A DNA stretch of 64,000 nt from Cladorhizidae sp. MBARI D1340-BT2 (taxonomy: Eukaryota > Porifera > Demospongiae > Poecilosclerida > Cladorhizidae), in contig JAQNBH010000251.1 of assembly GCA_028752905.1 (NCBI GenBank), positions 580,501-644,500 on the forward strand, given 5' to 3'. Both the position numbers and the translations under genes were made by a program. A model generated the notes under the pieces. It saw nothing but the letters and a program-made list of their open reading frames with translations, did not search any database and was not told the origin of the DNA. Of this stretch, positions 8,060 to 21,509 are shown one piece after another (the first letter of the stretch is position 1; each line of letters begins with the position of its first letter).

Positions 8060-9504
8060 GATATTTGCCCTAATTTGGTCTATATGTTTCTCATTTTCCC
8101 CCCAAAAATCTTGTTTTTTTGCCGTAAAGCTCATAACTTTTCTAAACTTTATCCAAAAAAGATAATTTTATATCACCGGATAGCCCTTCTAATTATCTGT
8201 CTTTTGTACGTGCCACATTTTTGAGTACTCTAAGTATTAGCAAGTTATGGCGATTTGAAGTGGTAAGGTTTGCGATATTTCCTGGCGTTTTCCAGTTGCC
8301 AAAGCGGTGGCCTGCCAGTGAAAAACCACTACATTTATTGATAATCTGTTGACATGTTGGAGATAAGGGCCTTCTCTATCAGTTGACAAAATCTGGGACT
8401 TTGGTCTTGTTAATTAGGGCAGTTATGAATTGTACTCTTACTTGATGCTAAACATGTTAGCTTCGTAGATTATCCACACTTCACTGAATAGACTTGATGT
8501 ATAGCTATTAAGATAGGACTCTCTAAGTGCTCTCTCTTGATATCAAACATCCATATATTCTGCACACTTCACTGTAATGGACTTGCAAGATAGGTATCTC
8601 TCAGTGTTCTCTATCTTGAGCTAAACATGTTAGCTTCATAGATTCTCTACACTTCAATTAATAGACTTGATATATAGCTCTAAAGGTAGTCCTCTCTCTG
8701 TTCTCTCTCTTGATACCAAACATCTGTATATTCTGCATACTTCACAGTAATGGACTTGATAGAATCACAAGATAGGTTTCTCTCTGCTCTCTCTTGATGC
8801 TAAATATGTAAGCTTCATGGATTCTCCAAACTTCATTGATATATAGCTATTAAGACAGGTCTCTCTCTGTGCTCTCTGTTGGTACCAAAAATCCATTTAT
8901 TATGCACACTTCACTGTAATGGACTTGATATGACTCGAAGGATAGGTTTCTCTATGTGTTCTCTATCTTGATGCTAAACATGTTAGCTTCGTAGATTATC
9001 CACACTTCACTGAATAGACTTGATGTAAAGCTATTAAGATAGGACTCTCTAAGTGCTCTCTCTTGATATCAAACATCCATATATTCTGCACACTTCACTG
9101 TAATGGACTTGCAAGATAGGTATCTCTCAGTGTTCTCTATCTTGAGCTAAACATGTTAGCTTCATAGATTCTCTACACTTCAATTAATAGACTTGATATA
9201 TAGCTCTAAAGGTAGGCCTCTCTCTGTTCTCTCTCTTGATACCAAACATCCATATATTCTGCATACTTCACAGTAATGGACTTGATAGAATCACAAGATA
9301 GGTTTCTCTCTGCTCTCTCTTGATGCTAAACATGTTAGCTTCGTAGATTATCCACACTTCACTGAATAGACTTGATGTAAAGCTATTAAGATAGGACTCT
9401 CTAAGTGCTCTCTCTTGATACAAACATCCATATATTCTGCACACTTCACTGTAATGGACTTGATATGATTCGAATGATAGGTTTCATTATGTGTTCTCTA
9501 TCTT
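8060..9504. repeat. X' block with G-to-A jump, 1,445 bp (unique)
   Basis: C 8060-8443, D-E-F-G-H-I 8444-8969, A 8970-9064, E 9065-9143, F 9144-9237, G 9238-9321, A 9322-9416, B 9417-9504. It should continue G-H-I' but passes from G to A at 9321/9322. C has one T fewer in gataattttatatc plus gccacattttt and ggcgattt. Confidence 0.95.
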
Positions 9505-10597
9505 GATATTTGCCCTAATTTGGTCTATATGTTTCTCATTTCCCCCCCAAAAATCTTGTTTTTTTGCCGTAAAGCTCATAACTTTTCTAAACTTTATCCA
9601 AAAAAGATAATTTTTATATCACCGGATAGCCCTTCTAATTATCTGTCTTTTGTACGTGCCAAATTTTTGAGTACTCTAAGTATTAGCAAGTTATGGTGAT
9701 TTGAAGTGGTAAGGTTTGCGATATTTCCTGGCGTTTACCAGTTGCCAAAGCGGTGGCCTGCCAGTGAAAAACCACTACATTTATTGATAATCTGTTGATA
9801 TGTTGCAGATAAGGGCCTTCTCTATCAGTTGACAAAATCTGGGACTTTGGTCTTGTTAATTAGGGCAGTTATGAATTGTACTCTTACTTGATGGTAAACA
9901 TGTTAGCTTCGTAGATTATCCACACTTCACTGAATAGAGTTGATGTATAGCTATTAAGATAGGACTCTCTAAGTGCTCTCTCTTGATACCAAACATCCAT
10001 ATATTCTGCACACTTCACTGTAATGGACTTGCAAGATAGGTATCTCTCAGTGTTCTCTATCTTGTGCTAAACATGTTAGCTTCATAGATTCTCTACACTT
10101 CAATTAATAGACTTGATATATAGCTCTAAAGGTAGGCCTCTCTCTGTTCTCTCTCTTGATACCAAACATCCGTATATTCTGCATACTTCACAGTAATGGA
10201 CTTGATAGAATCACAAGATAGGTTTCTCTCTGCTCTCTCTTGATGCTAAATATGTTAGCTTCATGGATTCTCCAAACTTCATTGATATATAGCTATTAAG
10301 ACAGGTCTCTCTCTGTGCTCTCTGTTGATACAAAAAAACATTTATTATGCATACTTCACTGTAATGGACTTGATATGACTCGAAGGATAGGTTTCTCTAT
10401 GTGTTCTCTATCTTGATGCTAAACATGTTAGCTTCGTAGATTATCCACACTTCACTGAATAGACTTGATGTAAAGCTATTAAGATAGGACTCTCTAAGTG
10501 CTCTCTCTTGATACAAACATCCATATATTCTGCACACTTCACTGTAATGGACTTGATATGATTCGAATGATAGGTTTCATTATGTGTTCTCTATCTT
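9505..10597. repeat. L block, 1,093 bp
   Basis: Standard order with the gatggt-gatacc-gtgct-catccg haplotype and I gatacaaaaaaac. Confidence 0.95.
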
Positions 10598-12034
10598 GAT
10601 ATTTGCCCTAATTTGGTCTATATGTTTCTCATTTCCCCCCAAAAAATCTTGTTTTTTTGCCGTAAAGCTCATAACTTTTCTAAACTTTATCCAAAAAAGA
10701 TAATTTTTATATCACCGGATAGCCCTTCTAATTATCTGTCTTTTGTACGTGCCAAAATTTTGAGTACTCTAAGTATTAGCAAGTTATGGTGATTTGAAGT
10801 GGTAAGGTTTGCGATATTTCCTGGCGTTTTCCAGTTGCCAAAGCGGTGGCCTGCCAGTGAAAAACCACTACATTTATTGATAATCTGTTGACATGTTGGA
10901 GATAAGGGCCTTCTCTATCAGTTGACAAAATCTGGGACTTTGGTCTTGTTAATTAGGGCAGTTATGAATTGTACTCTTACTTGATGCTAAACATGTTAGC
11001 TTCGTAGATTATCCACACTTCACTGAATAGACTTGATGTATAGCTATTAAGATAGGACTCTCTAAGTGCTCTCTCTTGATATCAAACATCCATATATTCT
11101 GCACACTTCACTGTAATGGACTTGCAAGATAGGTATCTCTCAGTGTTCTCTATCTTGAGCTAAACATGTTAGCTTCATAGATTCTCTACACTTCAATTAA
11201 TAGACTTGATATATAGCTCTAAAGGTAGTCCTCTCTCTGTTCTCTCTCTTGATACCAAACATCTGTATATTCTGCATACTTCACAGTAATGGACTTGATA
11301 GAATCACAAGATAGGTTTCTCTCTGCTCTCTCTTGATGCTAAATATGTAAGCTTCATGGATTCTCCAAACTTCATTGATATATAGCTATTAAGACAGGTC
11401 TCTCTCTGTGCTCTCTGTTGGTACCAAAAATCCATTTATTATGCACACTTCACTGTAATGGACTTGATATGACTCGAAGGATAGGTTTCTCTATGTGTTC
11501 TCTATCTTGATGCTAAACATGTTAGCTTCGTAGATTATCCACACTTCACTGAATAGACTTGATGTAAAGCTATTAAGATAGGACTCTCTAAGTGCTCTCT
11601 CTTGATATCAAACATCCATATATTCTGCACACTTCACTGTAATGGACTTGCAAGATAGGTATCTCTCAGTGTTCTCTATCTTGAGCTAAACATGTTAGCT
11701 TCATAGATTCTCTTCACTTCAATTAATAGACTTGATATATAGCTCTAAAGGTAGGCCTCTCTCTGTTCTCTCTCTTGATACCAAACATCCATATATTCTG
11801 CATACTTCACAGTAATGGACTTGATAGAATCACAAGATAGGTTTCTCTCTGCTCTCTCTTGATGCTAAATATGTTAGCTTCATGGATTCTCCAAACTTCA
11901 TTGATATATAGCTATTAAGACAGGTCTCTCTCTGTGCTCTCTGTTGATACCAAAAACCCATTTATTATGCATACTTCACTGTAATGGACTTGATATGATT
12001 CGAATGATAGTTTTCATTATGTGTTCTCTATCTT
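10598..12034. repeat. X block, 1,437 bp
   Basis: C has ccccccaaaaaatc, gcggtgg, gttggag. The second F reads gattctcttcac, a variant shared with the X blocks at 15315 and 18413. It ends in I'. Confidence 0.95.
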
Positions 12035-13126
12035 GATATTTGCCCTAATTTGGTCTATATGTTTCTCATTTCCCCCCCAAAAATCTTGTTTTTTCCCCGT
12101 AAAGCTCATAACTGTTCTACACTTTACCCAAAAAAGATAATTTTTATATCACAGGATAGCCCTTCTAATTATCTGTCTTTTGTATGTGCCAAAAGTTTGA
12201 GTACTCTAAGTATTAGCAAGTTATAGTGATTTGAAGTGGTAAGGTTTGCGATATTTCCTGGCATTTTCCAGTTGCCAAAGCGGTGGCCTGCCAGTGAAAA
12301 ACCACTACATTTATTGATAATCTGTTGACATGTTGCAGATAAGGGCCTTCTCTATCAGTTGACAAAATCTGGGACATGGTCTTGTTAATTAGGGCAGTTA
12401 TGAATTGTACTCTTACTTGATGGTAAACATGTTAGCTTCGTAGATTATCCACACTTCACTGAATAGAGTTGATGTATAGCTATTAAGATAGGACTCTCTA
12501 AGTGCTCTCTCTTGATACCAAACATCCATATATTCTGCACACTTCACTGTAATGGACTTGCAAGATAGGTATCTCTCAGTGTTCTCTATCTTGTGCTAAA
12601 CATGTTAGCTTCATAGATTCTCTACACTTCAATTAATAGACTTGATATATAGCTCTAAAGGTAGGCCTCTCTCTGTTCTCTCTCTTGATACCAAACATCC
12701 GTATATTCTGCATACTTCACAGTAATGGACTTGATAGAATCACAAGATAGGTTTCTCTCTGCTCTCTCTTGATGCTAAATATGTTAGCTTCATGGATTCT
12801 CCAAACTTCATTGATATATAGCTATTAAGACAGGTCTCTCTCTGTGCTCTCTGTTGATACAAAAAAACATTTATTATGCATACTTCACTGTAATGGACTT
12901 GATATGACTCGAAGGATAGGTTTCTCTATGTGTTCTCTATCTTGATGCTAAACATGTTAGCTTCGTAGATTATCCACACTTCACTGAATAGACTTGATGT
13001 AAAGCTATTAAGATAGGACTCTCTAAGTGCTCTCTCTTGATACAAACATCCATATATTCTGCACACTTCACTGTAATGGACTTGATATGATTCGAATGAT
13101 AGGTTTCATTATGTGTTCTCTATCTT
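12035..13126. repeat. L block with chimeric C/D border, 1,092 bp
   Basis: C is the ttttttcccc, gacatgg type that otherwise leads to A(taacat), but here it is followed by D gatggt with gagtt and the full D-to-B run. The switch lies between about 12375 and 12424. Confidence 0.95.
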
Positions 13127-14220
13127 GATATTTGCCCTAATTTGGTCTATATGTTTCTCATTTCCCCCCAAAAAATCTTGTTTTTTTGCCGTAAAGCTCA
13201 TAACTTTTCTAAACTTTATCCAAAAAAGATAATTTTTATATCACCGGATAGCCCTTCTAATTATCTGTCTTTTGTACGTGCCAAAATTTTGAGTACTCTA
13301 AGTATTAGCAAGTTATGGTGATTTGAAGTGGTAAGGTTTGCGATATTTCCTGGCGTTTTCCAGTTGCCAAAGCGGTGGCCTGCCAGTGAAAAACCACTAC
13401 ATTTATTGATAATCTGTTGACATGTTGGAGATAAGGGCCTTCTCTATCAGATGACAAAATCTGGGACTTTGGTCTTGTTAATTAGGGCAGTTATGAATTG
13501 TACTCTTACTTGATGCTAAACATGTTAGCTTCGTAGATTATCCACACTTCACTGAATAGACTTGATGTATAGCTATTAAGATAGGACTCTCTAAGTGCTC
13601 TCTCTTGATATCAAACATCCATATATTCTGCACACTTCACTGTAATGGACTTGCAAGATAGGTATCTCTCAGTGTTCTCTATCTTGAGCTAAACATGTTA
13701 GCTTCATAGATTCTCTACACTTCAATTAATAGACTTGATATATAGCTCTAAAGGTAGTCCTCTCTCTGTTCTCTCTCTTGATACCAAACATCTGTATATT
13801 CTGCATACTTCACAGTAATGGACTTGATAGAATCACAAGATAGGTTTCTCTCTGCTCTCTCTTGATGCTAAATATGTAAGCTTCATGGATTCTCCAAACT
13901 TCATTGATATATAGCTATTAAGACAGGTCTCTCTCTGTGCTCTCTGTTGGTACCAAAAATCCATTTATTATGCACACTTCACTGTAATGGACTTGATATG
14001 ACTCGAAGGATAGGTTTCTCTATGTGTTCTCTATCTTGATGCTAAACATGTTAGCTTCGTAGATTATCCACACTTCACTGAATAGACTTGATGTAAAGCT
14101 ATTAAGATAGGACTCTCTAAGTGCTCTCTCTTGATACACACATCCATATATTCTGCACACTTCACTGTAATGGACTTGATATGATTCGAATGATAGGTTT
14201 CATTATGTGTTCTCTATCTT
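13127..14220. repeat. L block, 1,094 bp
   Basis: C has ccccccaaaaaatc and 'cagatgac' in place of 'cagttgac'. The haplotype is gatgct-gatatc-gagct-catctg with H gtaag, I ggtacc; B reads gatacacacatcc. Confidence 0.95.
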
Positions 14221-15314
14221 GATATTTGCCCTAATTTGGTCTATATGTTTCTCATTTCCCCCCCAAATATCTTGTTTTTTTGCCGTAAAGCTCATAACTG
14301 TACTACACTTTACCCAAAAAAGATAATTTTTATATCACCGGATAGCCCTTCTAATTATCTGTCTTTTGTACGTGCCAAAAGTTTGAGTACTCTAAGTATT
14401 AGCAAGTTATGGTGATTTGAAGTGGTAAGGTTTGCGATATTTCCTGGCGTTTTCCAGTTGCCAAAGCGTTGGCCTGCCAGTGAAAAACCACTACATTTAT
14501 TGATAATCTGTTGACATGTTGCAGATAAGGGCCTTCTCTATCAGTTGACAAAATCTGGGACATGGTCTTGTTAATTAGGGCAGTTATGAATTGTACTCTT
14601 ACTTGATGCTAAACATGTTAGCTTCGTAGATTATCCACACTTCACTGAATAGACTTGATGTATAGCTATTAAGATAGGACTCTCTAAGTGCTCTCTCTTG
14701 ATACCAAACATCCATATATTCTGCACACTTCACTGTAATGGACTTGCAAGATAGGTATCTCTCAGTGTTCTCTATCTTGTGCTAAACATGTTAGCTTCAT
14801 AGATTCTCTACACTTCAATTAATAGACTTGATATATAGCTCTAAAGGTAGGTCTCTCTCTGTTCTCTCTCTTGATACCAAACATCCGTATATTCTGCATA
14901 CTTCACAGTAATGGACTTGATAGAATCACAAGATAGGTTTCTCTCTGCTCTCTCTTGATGCTAAATATGTTAGCTTCATGGATTCTCCAAACTTCATTGA
15001 TATATAGCTATTAAGACAGGTCTCTCTCTGTGCTCTCTGTTGATACAAAAAAACATTTATTATGCATACTTCACTGTAATGGACTTGATATGACTCGAAT
15101 GATAGGTTTCTCTATGTGTTCTCTATCTTGATGCTAGACAGGTTAGCTTCATAGATTCTCCACACTTCACTGAATAAACTTGATATATATCTATTAAGAT
15201 TGGTCTCTCCCTGTGCTCTCTGTTGATATCAAACATCCATAATATTCTGCAAACTTCACTGTAATGGACTTGATATGATTCGAATGATAGGTTTCATTAT
15301 GTGTTCTCTATCTT
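14221..15314. repeat. L* block ending in divergent A*-B*, 1,094 bp
   Basis: C carries ccaaatatc and actgtactacac. D-I are ordinary (gatgct, gatacc, gtgct, catccg), then A* 15130-15224 and B* 15225-15314 replace A and B. Confidence 0.95.
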
Positions 15315-15699
15315 GATATTTGCCCTAATTTGGTCTATATGTTTCTCATTTTTCCCACAAAAATCTTTTTTTTTGGCCGTAAATCTCATAACTTTGCTAC
15401 ACTTTACCCAAAAAAGATAATTTTTATATCACCGGATAGACCTTCTAATTATCTGTCTTTTGTACGTGCCAAAATTTTGAGTACTCTAAGTATTAGCAAG
15501 TTATGGTGATTTGAAGTGATAAGGTTTGCGATATTTCCTGGCGTTTTCCAGTTGCCAAAGCGGTGGCCTGCCAGTGAAAAACCACTACATTTATTGATAA
15601 TCTGTTGACATGTTGGAGATAAGGGCCTTCTCTATCAGTTGACAAAATCTGGGACTTTGGTCTTGTTAATTAGGGCAGTTATGAATTGTACTCTTACTT
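15130..15699. repeat. Divergent A*-B*-C* segment, copy 1
   Basis: A* 15130-15224 (gctagacaggttagc, aataaacttgat, ctctccctg), B* 15225-15314 (catccataatattctgc, gcaaactt) and C* 15315-15699 (tttttcccac, tggccgtaaatctc, aactttgctacac) share private variants. They are contiguous, so this is one divergent haplotype block inserted in frame with the array. Confidence 0.9.
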
Positions 15700-16751
15700 G
15701 ATGCTAAACATGTTAGCTTCGTAGATTATCCACACTTCACTGAATAGACTTGATGTATAGCTATTAAGATAGGACTCTCTAAGTGCTCTCTCTTGATATC
15801 AAACATCCATATATTCTGCACACTTCACTGTAATGGACTTGCAAGATAGGTATCTCTCAGTGTTCTCTATCTTGAGCTAAACATGTTAGCTTCATAGATT
15901 CTCTACACTTCAATTAATAGACTTGATATATAGCTCTAAAGGTAGTCCTCTCTCTGTTCTCTCTCTTGATACCAAACATCTGTATATTCTGCATACTTCA
16001 CAGTAATGGACTTGATAGAATCACAAGATAGGTTTCTCTCTGCTCTCTCTTGATGCTAAATATGTAAGCTTCATGGATTCTCCAAACTTCATTGATATAT
16101 AGCTATTAAGACAGGTCTCTCTCTGTGCTCTCTGTTGGTACCAAAAATCCATTTATTATGCACACTTCACTGTAATGGACTTGATATGACTCGAAGGATA
16201 GGTTTCTCTATGTGTTCTCTATCTTGATGCTAAACATGTTAGCTTCGTAGATTATCCACACTTCACTGAATAGACTTGATGTAAAGCTATTAAGATAGGA
16301 CTCTCTAAGTGCTCTCTCTTGATATCAAACATCCATATATTCTGCACACTTCACTGTAATGGACTTGCAAGATAGGTATCTCTCAGTGTTCTCTATCTTG
16401 AGCTAAACATGTTAGCTTCATAGATTCTCTTCACTTCAATTAATAGACTTGATATATAGCTCTAAAGGTAGGCCTCTCTCTGTTCTCTCTCTTGATACCA
16501 AACATCCATATATTCTGCATACTTCACAGTAATGGACTTGATAGAATCACAAGATAGGTTTCTCTCTGCTCTCTCTTGATGCTAAATATGTTAGCTTCAT
16601 GGATTCTCCAAACTTCATTGATATATAGCTATTAAGACAGGTCTCTCTCTGTGCTCTCTGTTGATACCAAAAACCCATTTATTATGCATACTTCACTGTA
16701 ATGGACTTGATATGATTCGAATGATAGTTTTCATTATGTGTTCTCTATCTT
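15315..16751. repeat. X block starting with C*, 1,437 bp
   Basis: C* is followed by a normal gatgct-gatatc-gagct run, A-to-E jump, F with gattctcttcac, G catcca, H, I'. Confidence 0.95.
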
Positions 16752-17318
16752 GATATTTGCCCTAATTTGGTCTATATGTTTCTCATTTCCCCCCCAAAAA
16801 TCTTGTTTTTTCCCCGTAAAGCTCATAACTGTTCTACACTTTACCCAAAAAAGATAATTTTTATATCACAGGATAGCCCTTCTAATTATCTGTCTTTTGT
16901 ATGTGCCAAAAGTTTGAGTACTCTAAGTATTAGCAAGTTATAGTGATTTGAAGTGGTAAGGTTTGCGATATTTCCTGGCATTTTCCAGTTGCCAAAGCGG
17001 TGGCCTGCCAGTGAAAAACCACTACATTTATTGATAATCTGTTGACATGTTGCAGATAAGGGCCTTCTCTATCAGTTGACAAAATCTGGGACATGGTCTT
17101 GTTAATTAGGGCAGTTATGAATTGTACTCTTACTTGATGCTAAACATGTTAGCTTCGTAGATTATCCACACTTCACTGAATAGACTTGATGTAAAGCTAT
17201 TAACATAGGACTCTCTAAGTGCTCTCTCTTGATACAAACATCCATATATTCTGCACACTTCACTGTAATGGACTTGATATGATTCGAATGATAGGTTTCA
17301 TTATGTGTTCTCTATCTT
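16752..17318. repeat. S block, 567 bp
   Basis: C ttttttcccc, A taacatagg, B; same type as at 208. Confidence 0.95.
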
Positions 17319-18412
17319 GATATTTGCCCTAATTTGGTCTATATGTTTCTCATTTCCCCCCCAAAAATCTTGTTTTTTTGCCGTAAAGCTCATAACTTTT
17401 CTAAACTTTATCCAAAAAAGATAATTTTTATATCACCGGATAGCCCTTCTAATTATCTGTCTTTTGTACGTGCCAAAAGTTTGAGTACTCTAAGTATTAG
17501 CAAGTTATGGTGATTTGAAGTGGTAAGGTTTGCGATATTTCCTGGCGTTTTCCAGTTGCCAAAGCGTTGGCCTGCCAGTGAAAAACCACTACATTTATTG
17601 ATAATCTGTTGACATGTTGCAGATAATGGCCTTCTCTATCAGTTGACAAAATCTGGGACATGGTCTTGTTAATTAGGGCAGTTATGAATTGTACTCTTAC
17701 TTGATGCTAAACATGTTAGCTTCGTAGATTATCCACACTTCACTGAATAGACTTGATGTATAGCTATTAAGATAGGACTCTCTAAGTGCTCTCTCTTGAT
17801 ACCAAACATCCATATATTCTGCACACTTCACTGTAATGGACTTGCAAGATAGGTATCTCTCAGTGTTCTCTATCTTGTGCTAAACATGTTAGCTTCATAG
17901 ATTCTCTACACTTCAATTAATAGACTTGATATATAGCTCTAAAGGTAGGTCTCTCTCTGTTCTCTCTCTTGATACCAAACATCCGTATATTCTGCATACT
18001 TCACAGTAATGGACTTGATAGAATCACAAGATAGGTTTCTCTCTGCTCTCTCTTGATGCTAAATATGTTAGCTTCATGGATTCTCCAAACTTCATTGATA
18101 TATAGCTATTAAGACAGGTCTCTCTCTGTGCTCTCTGTTGATACAAAAAAACATTTATTATGCATACTTCACTGTAATGGACTTGATATGACTCGAATGA
18201 TAGGTTTCTCTATGTGTTCTCTATCTTGATGCTAGACAGGTTAGCTTCATAGATTCTCCACACTTCACTGAATAAACTTGATATATATCTATTAAGATTG
18301 GTCTCTCCCTGTGCTCTCTGTTGATATCAAACATCCATAATATTCTGCAAACTTCACTGTAATGGACTTGATATGATTCGAATGATAGGTTTCATTATGT
18401 GTTCTCTATCTT
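17319..18412. repeat. L* block ending in A*-B*, 1,094 bp
   Basis: C has gcgttgg and 'gataatggcc' (usually gataagggcc). D-I are as in the 14221 block, followed by A* 18228-18322 and B* 18323-18412. Confidence 0.95.
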
Positions 18413-18797
18413 GATATTTGCCCTAATTTGGTCTATATGTTTCTCATTTTTCCCACAAAAATCTTTTTTTTTGGCCGTAAATCTCATAACTTTGCTACAC
18501 TTTACCCAAAAAAGATAATTTTTATATCACCGGATAGACCTTCTAATTATCTGTCTTTTGTACGTGCCAAAATTTTGAGTACTCTAAGTATTAGCAAGTT
18601 ATGGTGATTTGAAGTGGTAAGGTTTGCGATATTTCCTGGCGTTTTCCAGTTGCCAAAGCGGTGGCCTGCCAGTGAAAAACCACTACATTTATTGATAATC
18701 TGTTGACATGTTGGAGATAAGGGCCTTCTCTATCAGTTGACAAAATCTGGGACTTTGGTCTTGTTAATTAGGGCAGTTATGAATTGTACTCTTACTT
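18228..18797. repeat. Divergent A*-B*-C* segment, copy 2
   Basis: Same private variants as copy 1, spaced 3,098 bp from it; the intervening X-S-L* is a local tandem duplication. Confidence 0.9.
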
Positions 18798-19849
18798 GAT
18801 GCTAAACATGTTAGCTTCGTAGATTATCCACACTTCACTGAATAGACTTGATGTATAGCTATTAAGATAGGACTCTCTAAGTGCTCTCTCTTGATATCAA
18901 ACATCCATATATTCTGCACACTTCACTGTAATGGACTTGCAAGATAGGTATCTCTCAGTGTTCTCTATCTTGAGCTAAACATGTTAGCTTCATAGATTCT
19001 CTACACTTCAATTAATAGACTTGATATATAGCTCTAAAGGTAGTCCTCTCTCTGTTCTCTCTCTTGATACCAAACATCTGTATATTCTGCATACTTCACA
19101 GTAATGGACTTGATAGAATCACAAGATAGGTTTCTCTCTGCTCTCTCTTGATGCTAAATATGTAAGCTTCATGGATTCTCCAAACTTCATTGATATATAG
19201 CTATTAAGACAGGTCTCTCTCTGTGCTCTCTGTTGGTACCAAAAATCCATTTATTATGCACACTTCACTGTAATGGACTTGATATGACTCGAAGGATAGG
19301 TTTCTCTATGTGTTCTCTATCTTGATGCTAAACATGTTAGCTTCGTAGATTATCCACACTTCACTGAATAGACTTGATGTAAAGCTATTAAGATAGGACT
19401 CTCTAAGTGCTCTCTCTTGATATCAAACATCCATATATTCTGCACACTTCACTGTAATGGACTTGCAAGATAGGTATCTCTCAGTGTTCTCTATCTTGAG
19501 CTAAACATGTTAGCTTCATAGATTCTCTTCACTTCAATTAATAGACTTGATATATAGCTCTAAAGGTAGGCCTCTCTCTGTTCTCTCTCTTGATACCAAA
19601 CATCCATATATTCTGCATACTTCACAGTAATGGACTTGATAGAATCACAAGATAGGTTTCTCTCTGCTCTCTCTTGATGCTAAATATGTTAGCTTCATGG
19701 ATTCTCCAAACTTCATTGATATATAGCTATTAAGACAGGTCTCTCTCTGTGCTCTCTGTTGATACCAAAAACCCATTTATTATGCATACTTCACTGTAAT
19801 GGACTTGATATGATTCGAATGATAGTTTTCATTATGTGTTCTCTATCTT
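18413..19849. repeat. X block starting with C*, 1,437 bp
   Basis: Near-copy of the 15315 block, including gattctcttcac in the second F. C* here has aagtggtaagg where 15315 has aagtgataagg. Confidence 0.95.
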
Positions 19850-20416
19850 GATATTTGCCCTAATTTGGTCTATATGTTTCTCATTTCCCCCCCAAAAATC
19901 TTGTTTTTTCCCCGTAAAGCTCATAACTGTTCTACACTTTACCCAAAAAAGATAATTTTTATATCACAGGATAGCCCTTCTAATTATCTGTCTTTTGTAT
20001 GTGCCAAAAGTTTGAGTACTCTAAGTATTAGCAAGTTATAGTGATTTGAAGTGGTAAGGTTTGCGATATTTCCTGGCATTTTCCAGTTGCCAAAGCGGTG
20101 GCCTGCCAGTGAAAAACCACTACATTTATTGATAATCTGTTGACATGTTGCAGATAAGGGCCTTCTCTATCAGTTGACAAAATCTGGGACATGGTCTTGT
20201 TAATTAGGGCAGTTATGAATTGTACTCTTACTTGATGCTAAACATGTTAGCTTCGTAGATTATCCACACTTCACTGAATAGACTTGATGTAAAGCTATTA
20301 ACATAGGACTCTCTAAGTGCTCTCTCTTGATACAAACATCCATATATTCTGCACACTTCACTGTAATGGACTTGATATGATTCGAATGATAGGTTTCATT
20401 ATGTGTTCTCTATCTT
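19850..20416. repeat. S block, 567 bp
   Basis: Begins the second 4,189-bp S-L-L-X supra-unit, 19,642 bp from the one at 208. Confidence 0.95.
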
Positions 20417-21509
20417 GATATTTGCCCTAATTTGGTCTATATGTTTCTCATTTCCCCCCCAAAAATCTTGTTTTTTTGCCGTAAAGCTCATAACTTTTCT
20501 AAACTTTATCCAAAAAAGATAATTTTTATATCACCGAATAGCCCTTCTAATTATCTGTCTTTTGTACGTGCCAAATTTTTGAGTACTCTAAGTATTAGCA
20601 AGTTATGGTGATTTGAAGTGGTAAGGTTTGCGATATTTCCTGGCGTTTACCAGTTGCCAAAGCGGTGGCCTGCCAGTGAAAAACCACTACATTTATTGAT
20701 AATCTGTTGATATGTTGCAGATAAGGGCCTTCTCTATCAGTTGACAAAATCTGGGACTTTGGTCTTGTTAATTAGGGCAGTTATGAATTGTACTCTTACT
20801 TGATGGTAAACATGTTAGCTTCGTAGATTATCCACACTTCACTGAATAGAGTTGATGTATAGCTATTAAGATAGGACTCTCTAAGTGCTCTCTCTTGATA
20901 CCAAACATCCATATATTCTGCACACTTCACTGTAATGGACTTGCAAGATAGGTATCTCTCAGTGTTCTCTATCTTGTGCTAAACATGTTAGCTTCATAGA
21001 TTCTCTACACTTCAATTAATAGACTTGATATATAGCTCTAAAGGTAGGCCTCTCTCTGTTCTCTCTCTTGATACCAAACATCCGTATATTCTGCATACTT
21101 CACAGTAATGGACTTGATAGAATCACAAGATAGGTTTCTCTCTGCTCTCTCTTGATGCTAAATATGTTAGCTTCATGGATTCTCCAAACTTCATTGATAT
21201 ATAGCTATTAAGACAGGTCTCTCTCTGTGCTCTCTGTTTATACAAAAAAACATTTATTATGCATACTTCACTGTAATGGACTTGATATGACTCGAAGGAT
21301 AGGTTTCTCTATGTGTTCTCTATCTTGATGCTAAACATGTTAGCTTCGTAGATTATCCACACTTCACTGAATAGACTTGATGTAAAGCTATTAAGATAGG
21401 ACTCTCTAAGTGCTCTCTCTTGATACAAACATCCATATATTCTGCACACTTCACTGTAATGGACTTGATATGATTCGAATGATAGGTTTCATTATGTGTT
21501 CTCTATCTT
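20417..21509. repeat. L block, 1,093 bp
   Basis: Counterpart of 775: caccgaatag, gatggt, gtgct, catccg, gtttatac. Confidence 0.95.
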
